13,126 nucleotides of DNA from SCSIO-59966 sp046566185 (GTDB lineage Bacteria; Actinomycetota; Actinomycetes; Actinomycetales; SCSIO-59966), in NCBI GenBank assembly GCA_046566185.1, contig JBKHXE010000044.1:1-13126 (forward strand), written 5' to 3'. The first letter of the stretch is position 1. Each line of letters opens with the position of its first letter. Positions 6,427 to 13,126 of this stretch are shown one piece after another. Under the pieces are notes generated by a model that had not been told where the DNA came from, did not search any database, and saw nothing but the letters and a program-made list of their open reading frames with translations. Position numbers and translations under genes: made by a program.

Positions 6427-7634
6427 GCCCACTGGGTGACCGACCGGGCGGGCGTCCAGCCCGTGAACGAGCCGATCGGTGCCGCGCTCTCGACAGCGAC
6501 GCGGGTCAGCTCCCCGCCGTGGTCCCGGTAGAGGCGGGCCAGCAGCTGCTCGGTCTCCAGGGTGACCCCGTGGACGACGAGGCGCCCGCCGGGCCGGAGC
6601 GCGGCCAGGCAGGCCTCGACGACCCCGGGGGTGGTGGCGCCGCCGCCGACGAACACCGCGTCGGGAGGGGGCAGGTCGAGCAGCGCGCCCGGGGCGGCGC
6701 CGTGGACGACGCGCAGCCCGGGCACCCCGAGGCGGTGGGCGTTGCGGGCGATCCGAGCCGCCCGCTCCGCGTGGGCCTCGACCGCCGTCGCGGAGCACGT
6801 CGGGTGGGCCCGCATCCACTCGATACCCACCGAGCCGGCTCCCGCCCCGACGTCCCAGAGGTGCGCGCCGGGCACCGGCGCGAGCCGGGCCAGCGCGCAG
6901 GCGCGCAGGTCCCGCTTGGTGAGCTGACCGTCGTGGTCGAACAGGGCGTCGGGCAGGCCTGCCACCCAGGCGCCGCGCACCGGGCCGCGCAGCTCCAGCC
7001 CGACGACGTTGAGCCGCGGCGAGTCGGCCGACCAGGTGCCGGCCGTGCCGTCGACCCGGGTGAAGCGGTCGGAGCCCAGGTCACCGAGGACGTGCACCTG
7101 CGACGCGCCGTACCCGGCGTCGGTGAGCAGCCGCGCGACCTCCGCGGGGGTGCCCTCGTCGGACGAGAGCACCAGCACGCGCCGGCCCGGCGCGAGCTCG
7201 CGCAGCACGAGCGCCGCGCTCCTGCCCACGACGCTGACGACCGCGCACGACTCGGCCGGCCAGCCCAGCTCGGCCCGCGCGAGCGCGACGGAGGAGACCG
7301 CCGGGTGGATCTCCACGCGGTCCTCGCCGAGCAGCTCGAGGAGCGTCGACCCGATGCCGGAGAGGAGCGGGTCGCCGGAGGCGAGCGCGACGACCGGTCC
7401 CTCCGTCAGCGTGGCGAGCAGCTGCGGCAGCGCGTCGCGCAGCGGCGTCGGCCACCGTTCGCGGCGCTGCCCGGGGCGGTCCGGCACCAGGTCGAGGTGC
7501 CGCTGACCGCCGATCAGCACGCGTGCCTCCAGCGCCAGCCGCTGCACGTCCACCGGCAGCCCGTCCCAGCCGTCGGCTCCGATGCCGACCACCGCGACCG
7601 TCGGTGGACGGCGAGGGCGCGTCGGCGCGGGCAC
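6411..7634 (-). CDS. cobL: Precorrin-6Y C5,15-methyltransferase (decarboxylating) CobL
   Basis: CobL methylates precorrin-6B at C5 and C15 and removes the acetate carboxyl at C12, giving precorrin-8X for CobH. The 407-residue protein is the standard two-domain fusion. An N-terminal CbiE-like tetrapyrrole methylase has VVGIGADGW at 15-23 and ASGDPLLSGIG at 85-95. A C-terminal CbiT-like Rossmann methyltransferase from about 235 has DGQLTKRDLRA, LWDVGAGAGSVGIEW at 259-273 and acidic E286 for SAM. The start is GTG (7634-7632 in plus coordinates). GGAG lies only 2 nt before it, too close for an ideal ribosome site, and a -10-like hexamer lies 9-14 nt upstream, so the mRNA may be leaderless. It is the only minus-strand gene here. 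A later start at an internal GTG near codon 15 would trim the conserved glycine motif and is unlikely. Confidence 0.94.
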   Translation of the reverse strand: MPAPTRPRRPPTVAVVGIGADGWDGLPVDVQRLALEARVLIGGQRHLDLVPDRPGQRRERWPTPLRDALPQLLATLTEGPVVALASGDPLLSGIGSTLLELLGEDRVEIHPAVSSVALARAELGWPAESCAVVSVVGRSAALVLRELAPGRRVLVLSSDEGTPAEVARLLTDAGYGASQVHVLGDLGSDRFTRVDGTAGTWSADSPRLNVVGLELRGPVRGAWVAGLPDALFDHDGQLTKRDLRACALARLAPVPGAHLWDVGAGAGSVGIEWMRAHPTCSATAVEAHAERAARIARNAHRLGVPGLRVVHGAAPGALLDLPPPDAVFVGGGATTPGVVEACLAALRPGGRLVVHGVTLETEQLLARLYRDHGGELTRVAVESAAPIGSFTGWTPARSVTQWAYAGG

Positions 7635-7642
7635 GGCTCCGC

Positions 7643-7648
7643 ACGCTA
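7643..7648 (-). promoter_or_regulatory. -10-like hexamer of cobL
   Basis: On the minus strand the bases read TAGCGT, matching TANNNT. A start about 7 nt downstream would fall at 7634-7636, at or just before the cobL GTG, which would make a leaderless transcript, a common arrangement in actinobacteria. It shares two bases with the plus-strand hexamer at 7647-7652. No clear -35 is seen. Confidence 0.4.
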
Positions 7649-7652
7649 TCGT
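7647..7652 (+). promoter_or_regulatory. -10-like hexamer of the chelatase-operon leader
   Basis: TATCGT matches TANNNT and is followed by GACCGCCAGTC, closely matching the sequence after the hexamer at 2467-2472. Transcription would start near 7659, just upstream of the riboswitch. The hexamer lies inside a short inverted repeat, CACG/CGTG (7642-7653), and is followed by GTGAC/GTCAC arms (7651-7655 and 7661-7665). Whether these bind a regulator is unknown. Confidence 0.45.
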
Positions 7653-7659
7653 GACCGCC

Positions 7660-7815
7660 AGTCACGAGGTGCCTTCGAGGCCGAGCCGTCGGAAACGGTG
7701 GGGCTGGTCGACGAGGAGAATCTGGGAAGCCGGTGAGACTCCGGCACAGGCCCGCTGCGGTGAACCGGGCCCCTGACAGCAGGGGACCCGGCAAGTCCGA
7801 AGACCGGCCTCGCGA
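7660..7815 (+). promoter_or_regulatory. Cobalamin riboswitch of the chelatase-cobO-cobBC operon
   Basis: The conserved cobalamin aptamer elements occur in order: GAGGTGCC (7666-7673), GGGAAGCCGGTGAGACTCCGG (7724-7744) with GCCGG/CCGGC forming P5 around the 7-nt loop TGAGACT, GGCCCGCTGCGGTGA (7749-7763) as the P4/P6 strand, a GCCCCTG/CAGGGG-type hairpin (about 7769-7785), and AAGTCCGAAGACCGGCC (7793-7809). CGAGG (7665-7669) pairs with CCTCG (7808-7812) to close the domain. It looks complete, unlike the element at 2477. It reads into the chelatase gene, so bound B12 is expected to lower expression of the late-pathway operon. The N-terminal extension of an open frame starting at GTG 7733 lies inside this aptamer and is not coding. 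Confidence 0.93.
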
Positions 7816-7839
7816 CCGGACCACGTCCCATGGCGCAAC

Positions 7840-7854
7840 CGAGCGGGAGCCTCG
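7840..7854 (+). promoter_or_regulatory. Hairpin presenting the chelatase ribosome binding site
   Basis: CGAG (7840-7843) and CTCG (7851-7854) can pair around the loop CGGGAGC, which holds the GGGAG Shine-Dalgarno sequence (7845-7849) 6 nt before the ATG at 7856. This fits a P13-type regulatory hairpin of cobalamin riboswitches. The hexamer GCCTCG at 7849-7854 repeats the one at 7807-7812 in the aptamer's closing strand, so both can compete for CGAGG-type partners (7665-7669, 7676-7681). Confidence 0.5.
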
Positions 7855-7855
7855 T

Positions 7856-9883
7856 ATGCCGGTGCAGTACCCCTTCTCAGCCGTCCTCGGGTGCGAGGCC
7901 GACGCCCTGGACGACATGGGGCTGGCCCTCGTCCTGACCGCCATCGCGCCGGAGATCGGCGGCGTGCTCGTCCGCGGCGAGAAGGGGACGGCCAAGTCCA
8001 CCACGGTCCGCGCGCTGGCGGCGGTGCTGCCGCCGATCGAGGTGTACGCGGCCGACCGGTTCTCGGTCGACCCGGCCGACCCGTCCGCAGCGTCCCCCGA
8101 CGGGCCGTTCGGCGCCGACGCCGAGGTCGTCACCCGCCCGGTCCGCCTCGTCGAGCTGCCCGTCGGCGCGACGGAGGACCGCGTCCTCGGCTCCCTGCAC
8201 CTGGAGCGGGCGCTGTCCCGGGGAACCGTCGAGTACGAGCCCGGCCTGCTCGCCCGCGCCCACCGCGGCATCCTCTACGTCGACGAGGTCAACCTGCTCC
8301 ACGACCACCTCGTCGACCTCCTGCTCGACACCGCGGCCATGGGCCGCGCCACGGTCGAGCGGGACGGCGTCTCCGTCGAGCACGCCGCGCGGTTCGTCCT
8401 CATCGGCACCATGAACCCCGAGGAGGGGGAGCTGCGGCCCCAGCTCCTGGACCGCTTCGGCCTCACCGTCGAGGTCGCGGCGCCGCGGGACCCGGCGCTG
8501 CGGGCCGACGTCGTCCGGCGCCGGATGGCGTACGACGCGGACCCCGCGGACTTCGCGGCGCGGTACCGCGCGGCCGACCAGGCACTCACCGCGCGGATCC
8601 AGAGCGCTCGCGAGCGGGTCGCCAAGGTGCGGCTGAGCGAGCCCGCGCTGCTGACGATCGCCGAGGTCTGCGCCGCGTTCGAGGTCGACGGCCTGCGCGC
8701 CGACATCGTCACCGCGCGCGCCGCGCTGGCCCACGCCGCGTGGGCGGGGCGTGACGAGGTCACCACGGCGGACATCCGACGGGCCGCGCTGCTGGCGCTG
8801 CCGCACCGGCGGCGCCGCAAGCCGTTCGACGCGCCAGGGCTCGACGAGGACCTGCTCGACCAGGTCCTCGGTGACGGCGAGCTGCCCCCGGAGCCGCCGG
8901 AGGGCCCGGGCCCGGGCCAGCCCCCGGCGCCGGACGGCGGAGGGGGCGCGCCGCGGGACGACGAGGCAGGCGCCCAGCAGGACGGCGAGGCCGTCCCACC
9001 GCAGGACGCCGCCGAGGGACAGGTGCCCGCACGGCCACCCGGGGCCGGCGCGGAGTCCGTCGTCCAGGCCTCGGCGCCGCAGCGCCCGAGGCTCCTCACG
9101 GTCGACGGCGTCGGCTCCGGGGCCGCCGGCCGCCGCAGCCGCGCGATCGCCAGCACCGGCCGGCGCGTCGGCTCCACCCCCGGGGACACCGGCTCGCTCC
9201 ACCTCGTCGAGACCCTCAAGGCAGCCGCGGGCAAGCAGCCCGCCCGCGCGCGGGCAGCCGGACGGGTGGACGTGCGTGGCGAGGACCTCCGGATCGCGGT
9301 CCGCGAGGGCCGGGAGGCCAACCTCGTCCTCTTCTGCGTCGACGCGTCCGGGTCGATGGCGGCGCGCAGGCGCATGACCCAGGTCAAGACCGCGGTCCTC
9401 TCGCTGCTGCTCGACGCCTACCGCCGGCGCGACAAGGTCGGCCTGGTCACCTTCCGCGGCGGCGGTGCCGAGCTCGTCCTGCCCCCCACGCGCAGCGTCG
9501 AGATCGCCGCGCGCCGCCTCGACGAGCTCCCCGCCGGCGGCCGGACGCCGTTGGCCGAGGGCCTCCTGGAGGCCGCCCGTGTGCTGGAGCGGGAGCGCCT
9601 GCGCGACCCGCGCCTGCGCCCGCTGCTGGTCGTCGTGACCGACGGGCGCGCCACCGGGGGCCAGGACGCGGTCGCGCGGTCGAGCGAGGCCGCCGAGCAC
9701 GTCGCCGGCCTCGGCGTGACGACGGTCGTCGTCGACGGGGAGAGCGGGCCGCTGCGTCTGGGCCTGGCGACCCGGCTCGCGACCCTGCTGGGGGCCGAGC
9801 ACCTTCCGGTCGCCGAGGTGAGCGCCGAGACGCTGACCGGCTCCGTGCGACGCCACACCCGACGGACGAACGGAGCAGCCTGA
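7856..9883 (+). CDS. ChlI/ChlD-type cobaltochelatase ATPase subunit
   Basis: This is a fused I-D subunit of the magnesium/cobalt chelatase family. In actinobacterial B12 loci such a protein is thought to act with CobN to insert cobalt into hydrogenobyrinate a,c-diamide using ATP. The 675-residue protein has an N-terminal AAA+ ATPase (about 5-320) with Walker A GEKGTAKST at 41-49, Walker B ILYVDEVNLL at 139-148 and the IGTMNPEEGELRPQLLDRFG block at 183-202. A low-complexity Pro/Gly/acidic linker follows (about 330-410). The C-terminal VWA domain has the MIDAS motif DASGS at 496-500, T564 in GGRTPLAEGL and TDG at 595-597. The ATG is chosen because GGGAG precedes it and everything upstream is riboswitch. 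A 4-nt overlap (ATGA) couples it to cobO. CobN is not in the window. A role in a magnesium chelatase is less likely given the B12 neighbours. Confidence 0.92.
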   Translation: MPVQYPFSAVLGCEADALDDMGLALVLTAIAPEIGGVLVRGEKGTAKSTTVRALAAVLPPIEVYAADRFSVDPADPSAASPDGPFGADAEVVTRPVRLVELPVGATEDRVLGSLHLERALSRGTVEYEPGLLARAHRGILYVDEVNLLHDHLVDLLLDTAAMGRATVERDGVSVEHAARFVLIGTMNPEEGELRPQLLDRFGLTVEVAAPRDPALRADVVRRRMAYDADPADFAARYRAADQALTARIQSARERVAKVRLSEPALLTIAEVCAAFEVDGLRADIVTARAALAHAAWAGRDEVTTADIRRAALLALPHRRRRKPFDAPGLDEDLLDQVLGDGELPPEPPEGPGPGQPPAPDGGGGAPRDDEAGAQQDGEAVPPQDAAEGQVPARPPGAGAESVVQASAPQRPRLLTVDGVGSGAAGRRSRAIASTGRRVGSTPGDTGSLHLVETLKAAAGKQPARARAAGRVDVRGEDLRIAVREGREANLVLFCVDASGSMAARRRMTQVKTAVLSLLLDAYRRRDKVGLVTFRGGGAELVLPPTRSVEIAARRLDELPAGGRTPLAEGLLEAARVLERERLRDPRLRPLLVVVTDGRATGGQDAVARSSEAAEHVAGLGVTTVVVDGESGPLRLGLATRLATLLGAEHLPVAEVSAETLTGSVRRHTRRTNGAA

Positions 9884-10497
9884 TGCCACAGGCCCGGCCG
9901 GCCACGGTCCCGGACGACGGGCTCACCACCCGGCAGCGTCGCAACCGGCCGCTCCTGGTGGTCCACACCGGCGACGGCAAGGGGAAGTCCACCGCCGCGT
10001 TCGGCCTCGCCCTGCGCGGCTGGAACCAGGGCTGGCGGATCGGGGTGTTCCAGTTCGTCAAGTCCGCCAAGTGGCGCATCGGCGAGCAGACCGTGCTGGA
10101 GCGGCTCGGCGAGCTCCACGACGAGACCGGCGAGGGCGGCCCCGTCGAGTGGCACAAGATGGGCTCGGGCTGGTCGTGGAGCCGCAAGCAGGGCGACACC
10201 GAGGACCACGCCGCGGCAGCCCTCGAGGGCTGGCTGGAGGTCAAGCGGCGCCTCGCCGACGGTGCCCACGACCTGCTCGTGCTCGACGAGTTCACCTACC
10301 CCATGACGTGGGGGTGGGTCGACGTGGAGGACGTCGTCACCACGCTCCGGCGGCGACCCGGCCACCAGCACGTGGTGATCACCGGCCGCAACGCCGACCC
10401 CCGGCTCGTCGAGGCCGCCGACCTGGTCACCGAGATGACCAAGGTCAAGCACCCGATGGACGCCGGCCAGAAGGGGCAGAAGGGCATCGAGTGGTGA
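9883..10497 (+). CDS. cobO: Cob(I)yrinic acid a,c-diamide adenosyltransferase CobO
   Basis: This CobO/BtuR-family adenosyltransferase attaches the 5'-deoxyadenosyl group of ATP to reduced cobalt of the corrinoid. The 204-residue protein has the altered P-loop GDGKGKST at 30-37, the FQFVKSAKWRIGE block near 57-68, LLVLDEFTYPMTWGWV near 132-147 and the family ending KHPMDAGQKGQKGIEW. Length and motifs are complete. The ATG overlaps the chelatase stop. GGAG (9872-9875) lies 7 nt before it. Its stop overlaps the GTG of the cobB-cobC gene, so the order chelatase, adenosyltransferase, amidase follows neighbouring steps of the late pathway. Confidence 0.96.
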   Translation: MPQARPATVPDDGLTTRQRRNRPLLVVHTGDGKGKSTAAFGLALRGWNQGWRIGVFQFVKSAKWRIGEQTVLERLGELHDETGEGGPVEWHKMGSGWSWSRKQGDTEDHAAAALEGWLEVKRRLADGAHDLLVLDEFTYPMTWGWVDVEDVVTTLRRRPGHQHVVITGRNADPRLVEAADLVTEMTKVKHPMDAGQKGQKGIEW

Positions 10498-12929
10498 GCC
10501 TGCCGCGGCTGGTGGTCGCGGCCCCGTCCACCGGCCAGGGCAAGACGACCGTCGCGACCGGGCTGATGGCCGCCCTGCGCGCCGCCGGCCACGAGGTCAG
10601 CGGCCACAAGGTCGGCCCGGACTACATCGACCCCGGCTACCACGCGCTCGCCACCGGCCGACCCGGCCGCAACCTCGACCCGCACCTCGTCGGCGAGGAG
10701 CGCGTCGTCCCGCTCCTGCTCCACGGAGCAGCCGGCGCCGACGTCGCGGTCGTCGAAGGCGTCATGGGGCTCTACGACGGGCGACTGGGCACCGAGGGGT
10801 TCGCCTCCACCGCGCACGTCGCCGCCCTGACCCGCTCACCCGTCGTCCTCGTCGTCGACGTCGCCCGTCAGTCGCGCACCGCCGCCGCGGTCGCGGCCGG
10901 GATGGCGGCGTACGACGAGGACGTCGACATCGCCGGCGTCGTCCTCAACCGGGGCGGGTCGGCGCGCAACGACGCGGAGGTCGTCACGGCGATGGAGCGC
11001 GCCGGCCTGCCGGTCCTCGGCGTGCTCCCGCGGTCCGAGGAGCTGGCCACCCCGTCACGGCACCTCGGCCTCGTGCCGGCCGCCGAGCGCGACGCCTCGG
11101 TGGCGACGGTCGACCGGCTCGGTCACCAGGTCGCGTGCCACCTCGACGTCGACGCCCTCCTCCGGCTCGCCCGGCGCGCCCCGGACCTGCCCGGTCAGGC
11201 GTGGGACCCGCACGACGAGGTCCGCCCAGCCGGCAGCGGGCGCCCCGTCGTCGCGATGGCGGGAGGGCGGGCCTTCACCTTCCGGTACACCGAGACCGAG
11301 GAGCTGCTGCGGGCGGCGGGCTGCGACGTCGTCCCCTTCGACCCCCTGGGCGACGCCGCCCTGCCCGAGGGGACGGCCGGCATCTACCTCGGCGGCGGCT
11401 TCCCCGAGGTGTACGCCGCCGAGCTGGCCGCCAACCGCAGCCTGCTGGACGACCTGCGCGCCGCCGTCGACGCGGGCGTCCCGACCGTCGCGGAGTGCGC
11501 CGGCCTCCTCTACCTGTCGAGCACGCTGGACGACGTCCCGATGGCGGGGGTCGTCCCCGCGACGGCCGCCATGACCGACAGGCTCACCCTGCGCTACCCC
11601 GCCGCCGTCGCGCCGGCCGACTCGCTCCTCGCGCGCGCGGGGGACCGGGTCACGGGTCACGAGTTCCGTCGCACCCGGACCGCCCCGGTGGCGGGCGACC
11701 ATCCGGCGTGGGAGATCGACGGCGAGGCAACGGGTTTCGCCACGGCGACGCTGCACGCGTCCTACCTCCACGTGCACTGGGCGGGCCACCCCCGACTGGC
11801 CGAGCGGTTCGCCGGGGCCGTGCACGCGGCCGCACCGCACCACCCGCACCACCCGCGGCGCCAGCACAGCCCCGTCCGGCCCGTGACGACGTCCCGGGAC
11901 CCGCTGCCCGAGCCGCTCCGTCACCACGGCGACGCCGAGACCGGCGAGGGACTCCTCGACCTCGCGGTCAACGTGTACGACGGCGACCGGCCACCGTGGC
12001 TCGAGCGAGCGCTGCGGGACTCGTTGGCCGACGCGGCGTCCTACCCCGACGCGTCCGTGGCGGCCGTCGCCGTCGCCCGGCGGCACGGCCGGGGAGCCGA
12101 CGAGGTGCTGCCGACCGCCGGGGCGGCCGAGGCGTTCGGCCTCGTCGCTCGCCTCGAGCCGTGGCGCCGGCCCGTGGTCGTGCACCCGCAGTTCACCGAG
12201 CCGCACGTGGCGCTGGAGCAGGCGGGGCGCACGGTCACGACCGTGCTGTGCCGGCCCGAGAACGGTTTCGCGCTCGACCCGGAGGCCGTCCCGGAGGACG
12301 CGGACCTCGTCGTCGTGGGAAACCCGACCAACCCGACGGGGGTCCTCCACCCGGCGAGCGCCGTCCGACGCCTGCGCCGTCGCGGCCGGCTCGTGGTGGT
12401 CGACGAGGCGTTCATGGACGCCGTCCCGGGCGAGGCGGAGTCCCTTGCCGGCGAGCGGCTCGCCGGCCTCGTGGTCGTGCGCAGCCTGACGAAGCACTGG
12501 TCCATCCCGGGCATCCGCGCCGGCTACGTCGTCGGTGACGGCTCGGTCGTGCGTCGGCTGGCCGCCCGGCAGACGCCCTGGTCGGTGTCGTGGCCGGCGA
12601 TCGCCGCCACGGTCGCGTGCTGCGGGCCGGCCGCCGCGGCCGAGGGCCGCCGGCGGGCTCTGTCGGTGGCGCGCTGGAGGCAGCTCCTGGAGGACGGGCT
12701 CCGCCGCCGCGGCATCGACGTCGTCCCGTCGTCGGCGCCGTTCGTCCTCGCGCGCACCGGGGACGGGGTGCACGCGGCCCTGCGCGAGCACGGCGTCGCC
12801 GTGCGCCGTGCCGACACCTTCCCGGGCCTCGACGGCCACTGGGTGCGCATCGCCGTCCGGCCGCCGGCGGTCACCCTGCGGCTCCTCGCGGAGCTCGACC
12901 GCTTGTCCGCCAACCGTTCCCACCACTGA
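10494..12929 (+). CDS. cobBC: CobB-CobC fusion: hydrogenobyrinate a,c-diamide synthase plus threonine-phosphate decarboxylase
   Basis: One 811-residue chain carries two enzymes. Residues 1 to about 445 are CobB, which uses glutamine and ATP to amidate the a and c side chains: P-loop STGQGKTT at 12-19, the GPDYIDPGYH block near 42, GVMGLYDG near 88, and a type I glutamine amidotransferase domain with nucleophile Cys335 (AECAGL) and a late YLHVHW histidine motif. A histidine/proline-rich linker (HHPHHP at 449-454) leads to a CobC-type PLP enzyme starting near LRHHGDAETGEGLLDLAVN (about 480). It has NPTNPTG from N610, Asp637 in VVVDEAF and the PLP lysine 667 in SLTKHWSIPGIRAGY. CobC decarboxylates threonine phosphate to aminopropanol phosphate for the nucleotide loop. 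The two halves act at different steps. The GTG start overlaps the cobO stop. The frame is continuous, with no internal stop at the joint. Confidence 0.92.
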   Translation: MSLPRLVVAAPSTGQGKTTVATGLMAALRAAGHEVSGHKVGPDYIDPGYHALATGRPGRNLDPHLVGEERVVPLLLHGAAGADVAVVEGVMGLYDGRLGTEGFASTAHVAALTRSPVVLVVDVARQSRTAAAVAAGMAAYDEDVDIAGVVLNRGGSARNDAEVVTAMERAGLPVLGVLPRSEELATPSRHLGLVPAAERDASVATVDRLGHQVACHLDVDALLRLARRAPDLPGQAWDPHDEVRPAGSGRPVVAMAGGRAFTFRYTETEELLRAAGCDVVPFDPLGDAALPEGTAGIYLGGGFPEVYAAELAANRSLLDDLRAAVDAGVPTVAECAGLLYLSSTLDDVPMAGVVPATAAMTDRLTLRYPAAVAPADSLLARAGDRVTGHEFRRTRTAPVAGDHPAWEIDGEATGFATATLHASYLHVHWAGHPRLAERFAGAVHAAAPHHPHHPRRQHSPVRPVTTSRDPLPEPLRHHGDAETGEGLLDLAVNVYDGDRPPWLERALRDSLADAASYPDASVAAVAVARRHGRGADEVLPTAGAAEAFGLVARLEPWRRPVVVHPQFTEPHVALEQAGRTVTTVLCRPENGFALDPEAVPEDADLVVVGNPTNPTGVLHPASAVRRLRRRGRLVVVDEAFMDAVPGEAESLAGERLAGLVVVRSLTKHWSIPGIRAGYVVGDGSVVRRLAARQTPWSVSWPAIAATVACCGPAAAAEGRRRALSVARWRQLLEDGLRRRGIDVVPSSAPFVLARTGDGVHAALREHGVAVRRADTFPGLDGHWVRIAVRPPAVTLRLLAELDRLSANRSHH

Positions 12930-12930
12930 C

Positions 12931-12935
12931 AGGAG
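12931..12935 (+). promoter_or_regulatory. Ribosome binding site of cobT
   Basis: AGGAG lies 4 nt before the ATG at 12940, in the 10-nt gap after the cobBC stop. The spacing is short but usable. This is the only plus-strand junction after 7856 that is not a 4-nt overlap. Confidence 0.7.
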
Positions 12936-12939
12936 TCAG

Positions 12940-13126
12940 ATGTCCACCGTCTCCGCCCCCTCCGCCGTCGCCCGCGAGCATGCCGCCAGGCGCCTGGCGG
13001 CGCTCGCGACCCCGCCCGGCGCGCTCGGCCGCCTCGGCGAGCTCGCCGTCTGGGTCGCCGCCTGCCAGGGGCAGGTGCCGCCGCGGCCCGTCGACGACGT
13101 CCGTCTGGTGATCTTCGCGGGGGACC
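12940..13126 (+). CDS. cobT: Nicotinate-nucleotide:dimethylbenzimidazole phosphoribosyltransferase CobT (5' part)
   Basis: CobT (the Salmonella name; called CobU in Pseudomonas denitrificans) transfers ribose phosphate from nicotinate mononucleotide to dimethylbenzimidazole, giving alpha-ribazole phosphate for the lower loop. Only 62 residues are visible before the window ends. They show the family N-terminus: RRLAALATPPGALGRLGELAVWVAA followed by VRLVIFAGD, which in the family continues as the conserved FAGDHGV. The family motif usually reads PpGSLG, where here Ser is replaced by Ala. It lies 10 nt after cobBC and is probably in the same operon. It uses the product of bluB at the other end of the locus. 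The rest of the gene is outside the window. Confidence 0.9.
   Translation, partial: MSTVSAPSAVAREHAARRLAALATPPGALGRLGELAVWVAACQGQVPPRPVDDVRLVIFAGD

Noticed and set aside
7733..7855. N-terminal extension of the chelatase reading frame from GTG 7733
   Set aside because: It lies wholly within the cobalamin aptamer and its linker, lacks a family match, and the ATG at 7856 has a good ribosome site.
11055..12926. Long minus-strand open frames such as 11055-12926, 7877-9889 and 3533-5473
   Set aside because: They mirror the codon structure of recognisable genes on the plus strand, contain no family motifs that I can see, and have no ribosome sites of note.

Overview
The window is very GC-rich (my impression is well above 70%), with strong G/C bias at third codon positions, many GTG starts and many 4-nt stop/start overlaps. 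Together with an actinobacterial-type aerobic cobalamin (vitamin B12) gene set (a CobI-CobJ fusion, a fused ChlI/ChlD-type chelatase subunit in place of CobS/CobT, and BluB), this points to an aerobic high-GC actinobacterium. I cannot name the genus from sequence alone.

Layout. (1) 1-2474: the last residues of a ThiD-like gene, then thiC (thiamine pyrimidine synthesis), then bluB (synthesis of 5,6-dimethylbenzimidazole, the B12 lower ligand), which starts inside the end of thiC. (2) 2475-2631: a compact, atypical cobalamin riboswitch whose candidate promoter overlaps the bluB stop. It leads into cobG-cobH-cobIJ-cobM (2632-6426), all joined by 4-nt overlaps. The cobG product lacks the C-terminal iron-sulfur/siroheme part of the family. 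(3) 6411-7634, minus strand: cobL (CobE/CbiT-type precorrin-6Y methylase/decarboxylase), meeting cobM tail-to-tail with a 16-nt overlap. (4) 7635-7855: a divergent control region with overlapping -10-like hexamers in both directions and a complete-looking cobalamin riboswitch on the plus strand. (5) 7856-12929: a cobaltochelatase-type AAA+/VWA subunit, cobO, and a cobB-cobC fusion, again with 4-nt overlaps. (6) 12940 to the window end: the start of cobT.

How the genes work together. CobI, CobG, CobJ, CobM, CobH and CobL build and contract the corrin ring toward hydrogenobyrinate. The first half of the CobBC fusion amidates side chains a and c. The ChlID-like protein is expected to energise cobalt insertion by a CobN subunit that is not in the window. 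CobO adenosylates cobalt. The CobC half makes aminopropanol phosphate for the nucleotide loop. BluB makes dimethylbenzimidazole and CobT activates it. CobA, CobK, CobN, CobQ, CobD, CobU/P and CobS are not seen here and may lie outside. Two separate B12-sensing leaders suggest feedback control of both operons, while cobL has its own, possibly leaderless, transcript.

The points most worth attention are the cluster-less CobG, the reduced first riboswitch with mutually exclusive pairings, the second riboswitch with the ribosome-binding site in a hairpin loop, the overlapping divergent promoters, the thiC-bluB overlap and the CobB-CobC fusion. I found no mobile element, CRISPR array, tRNA or rRNA.
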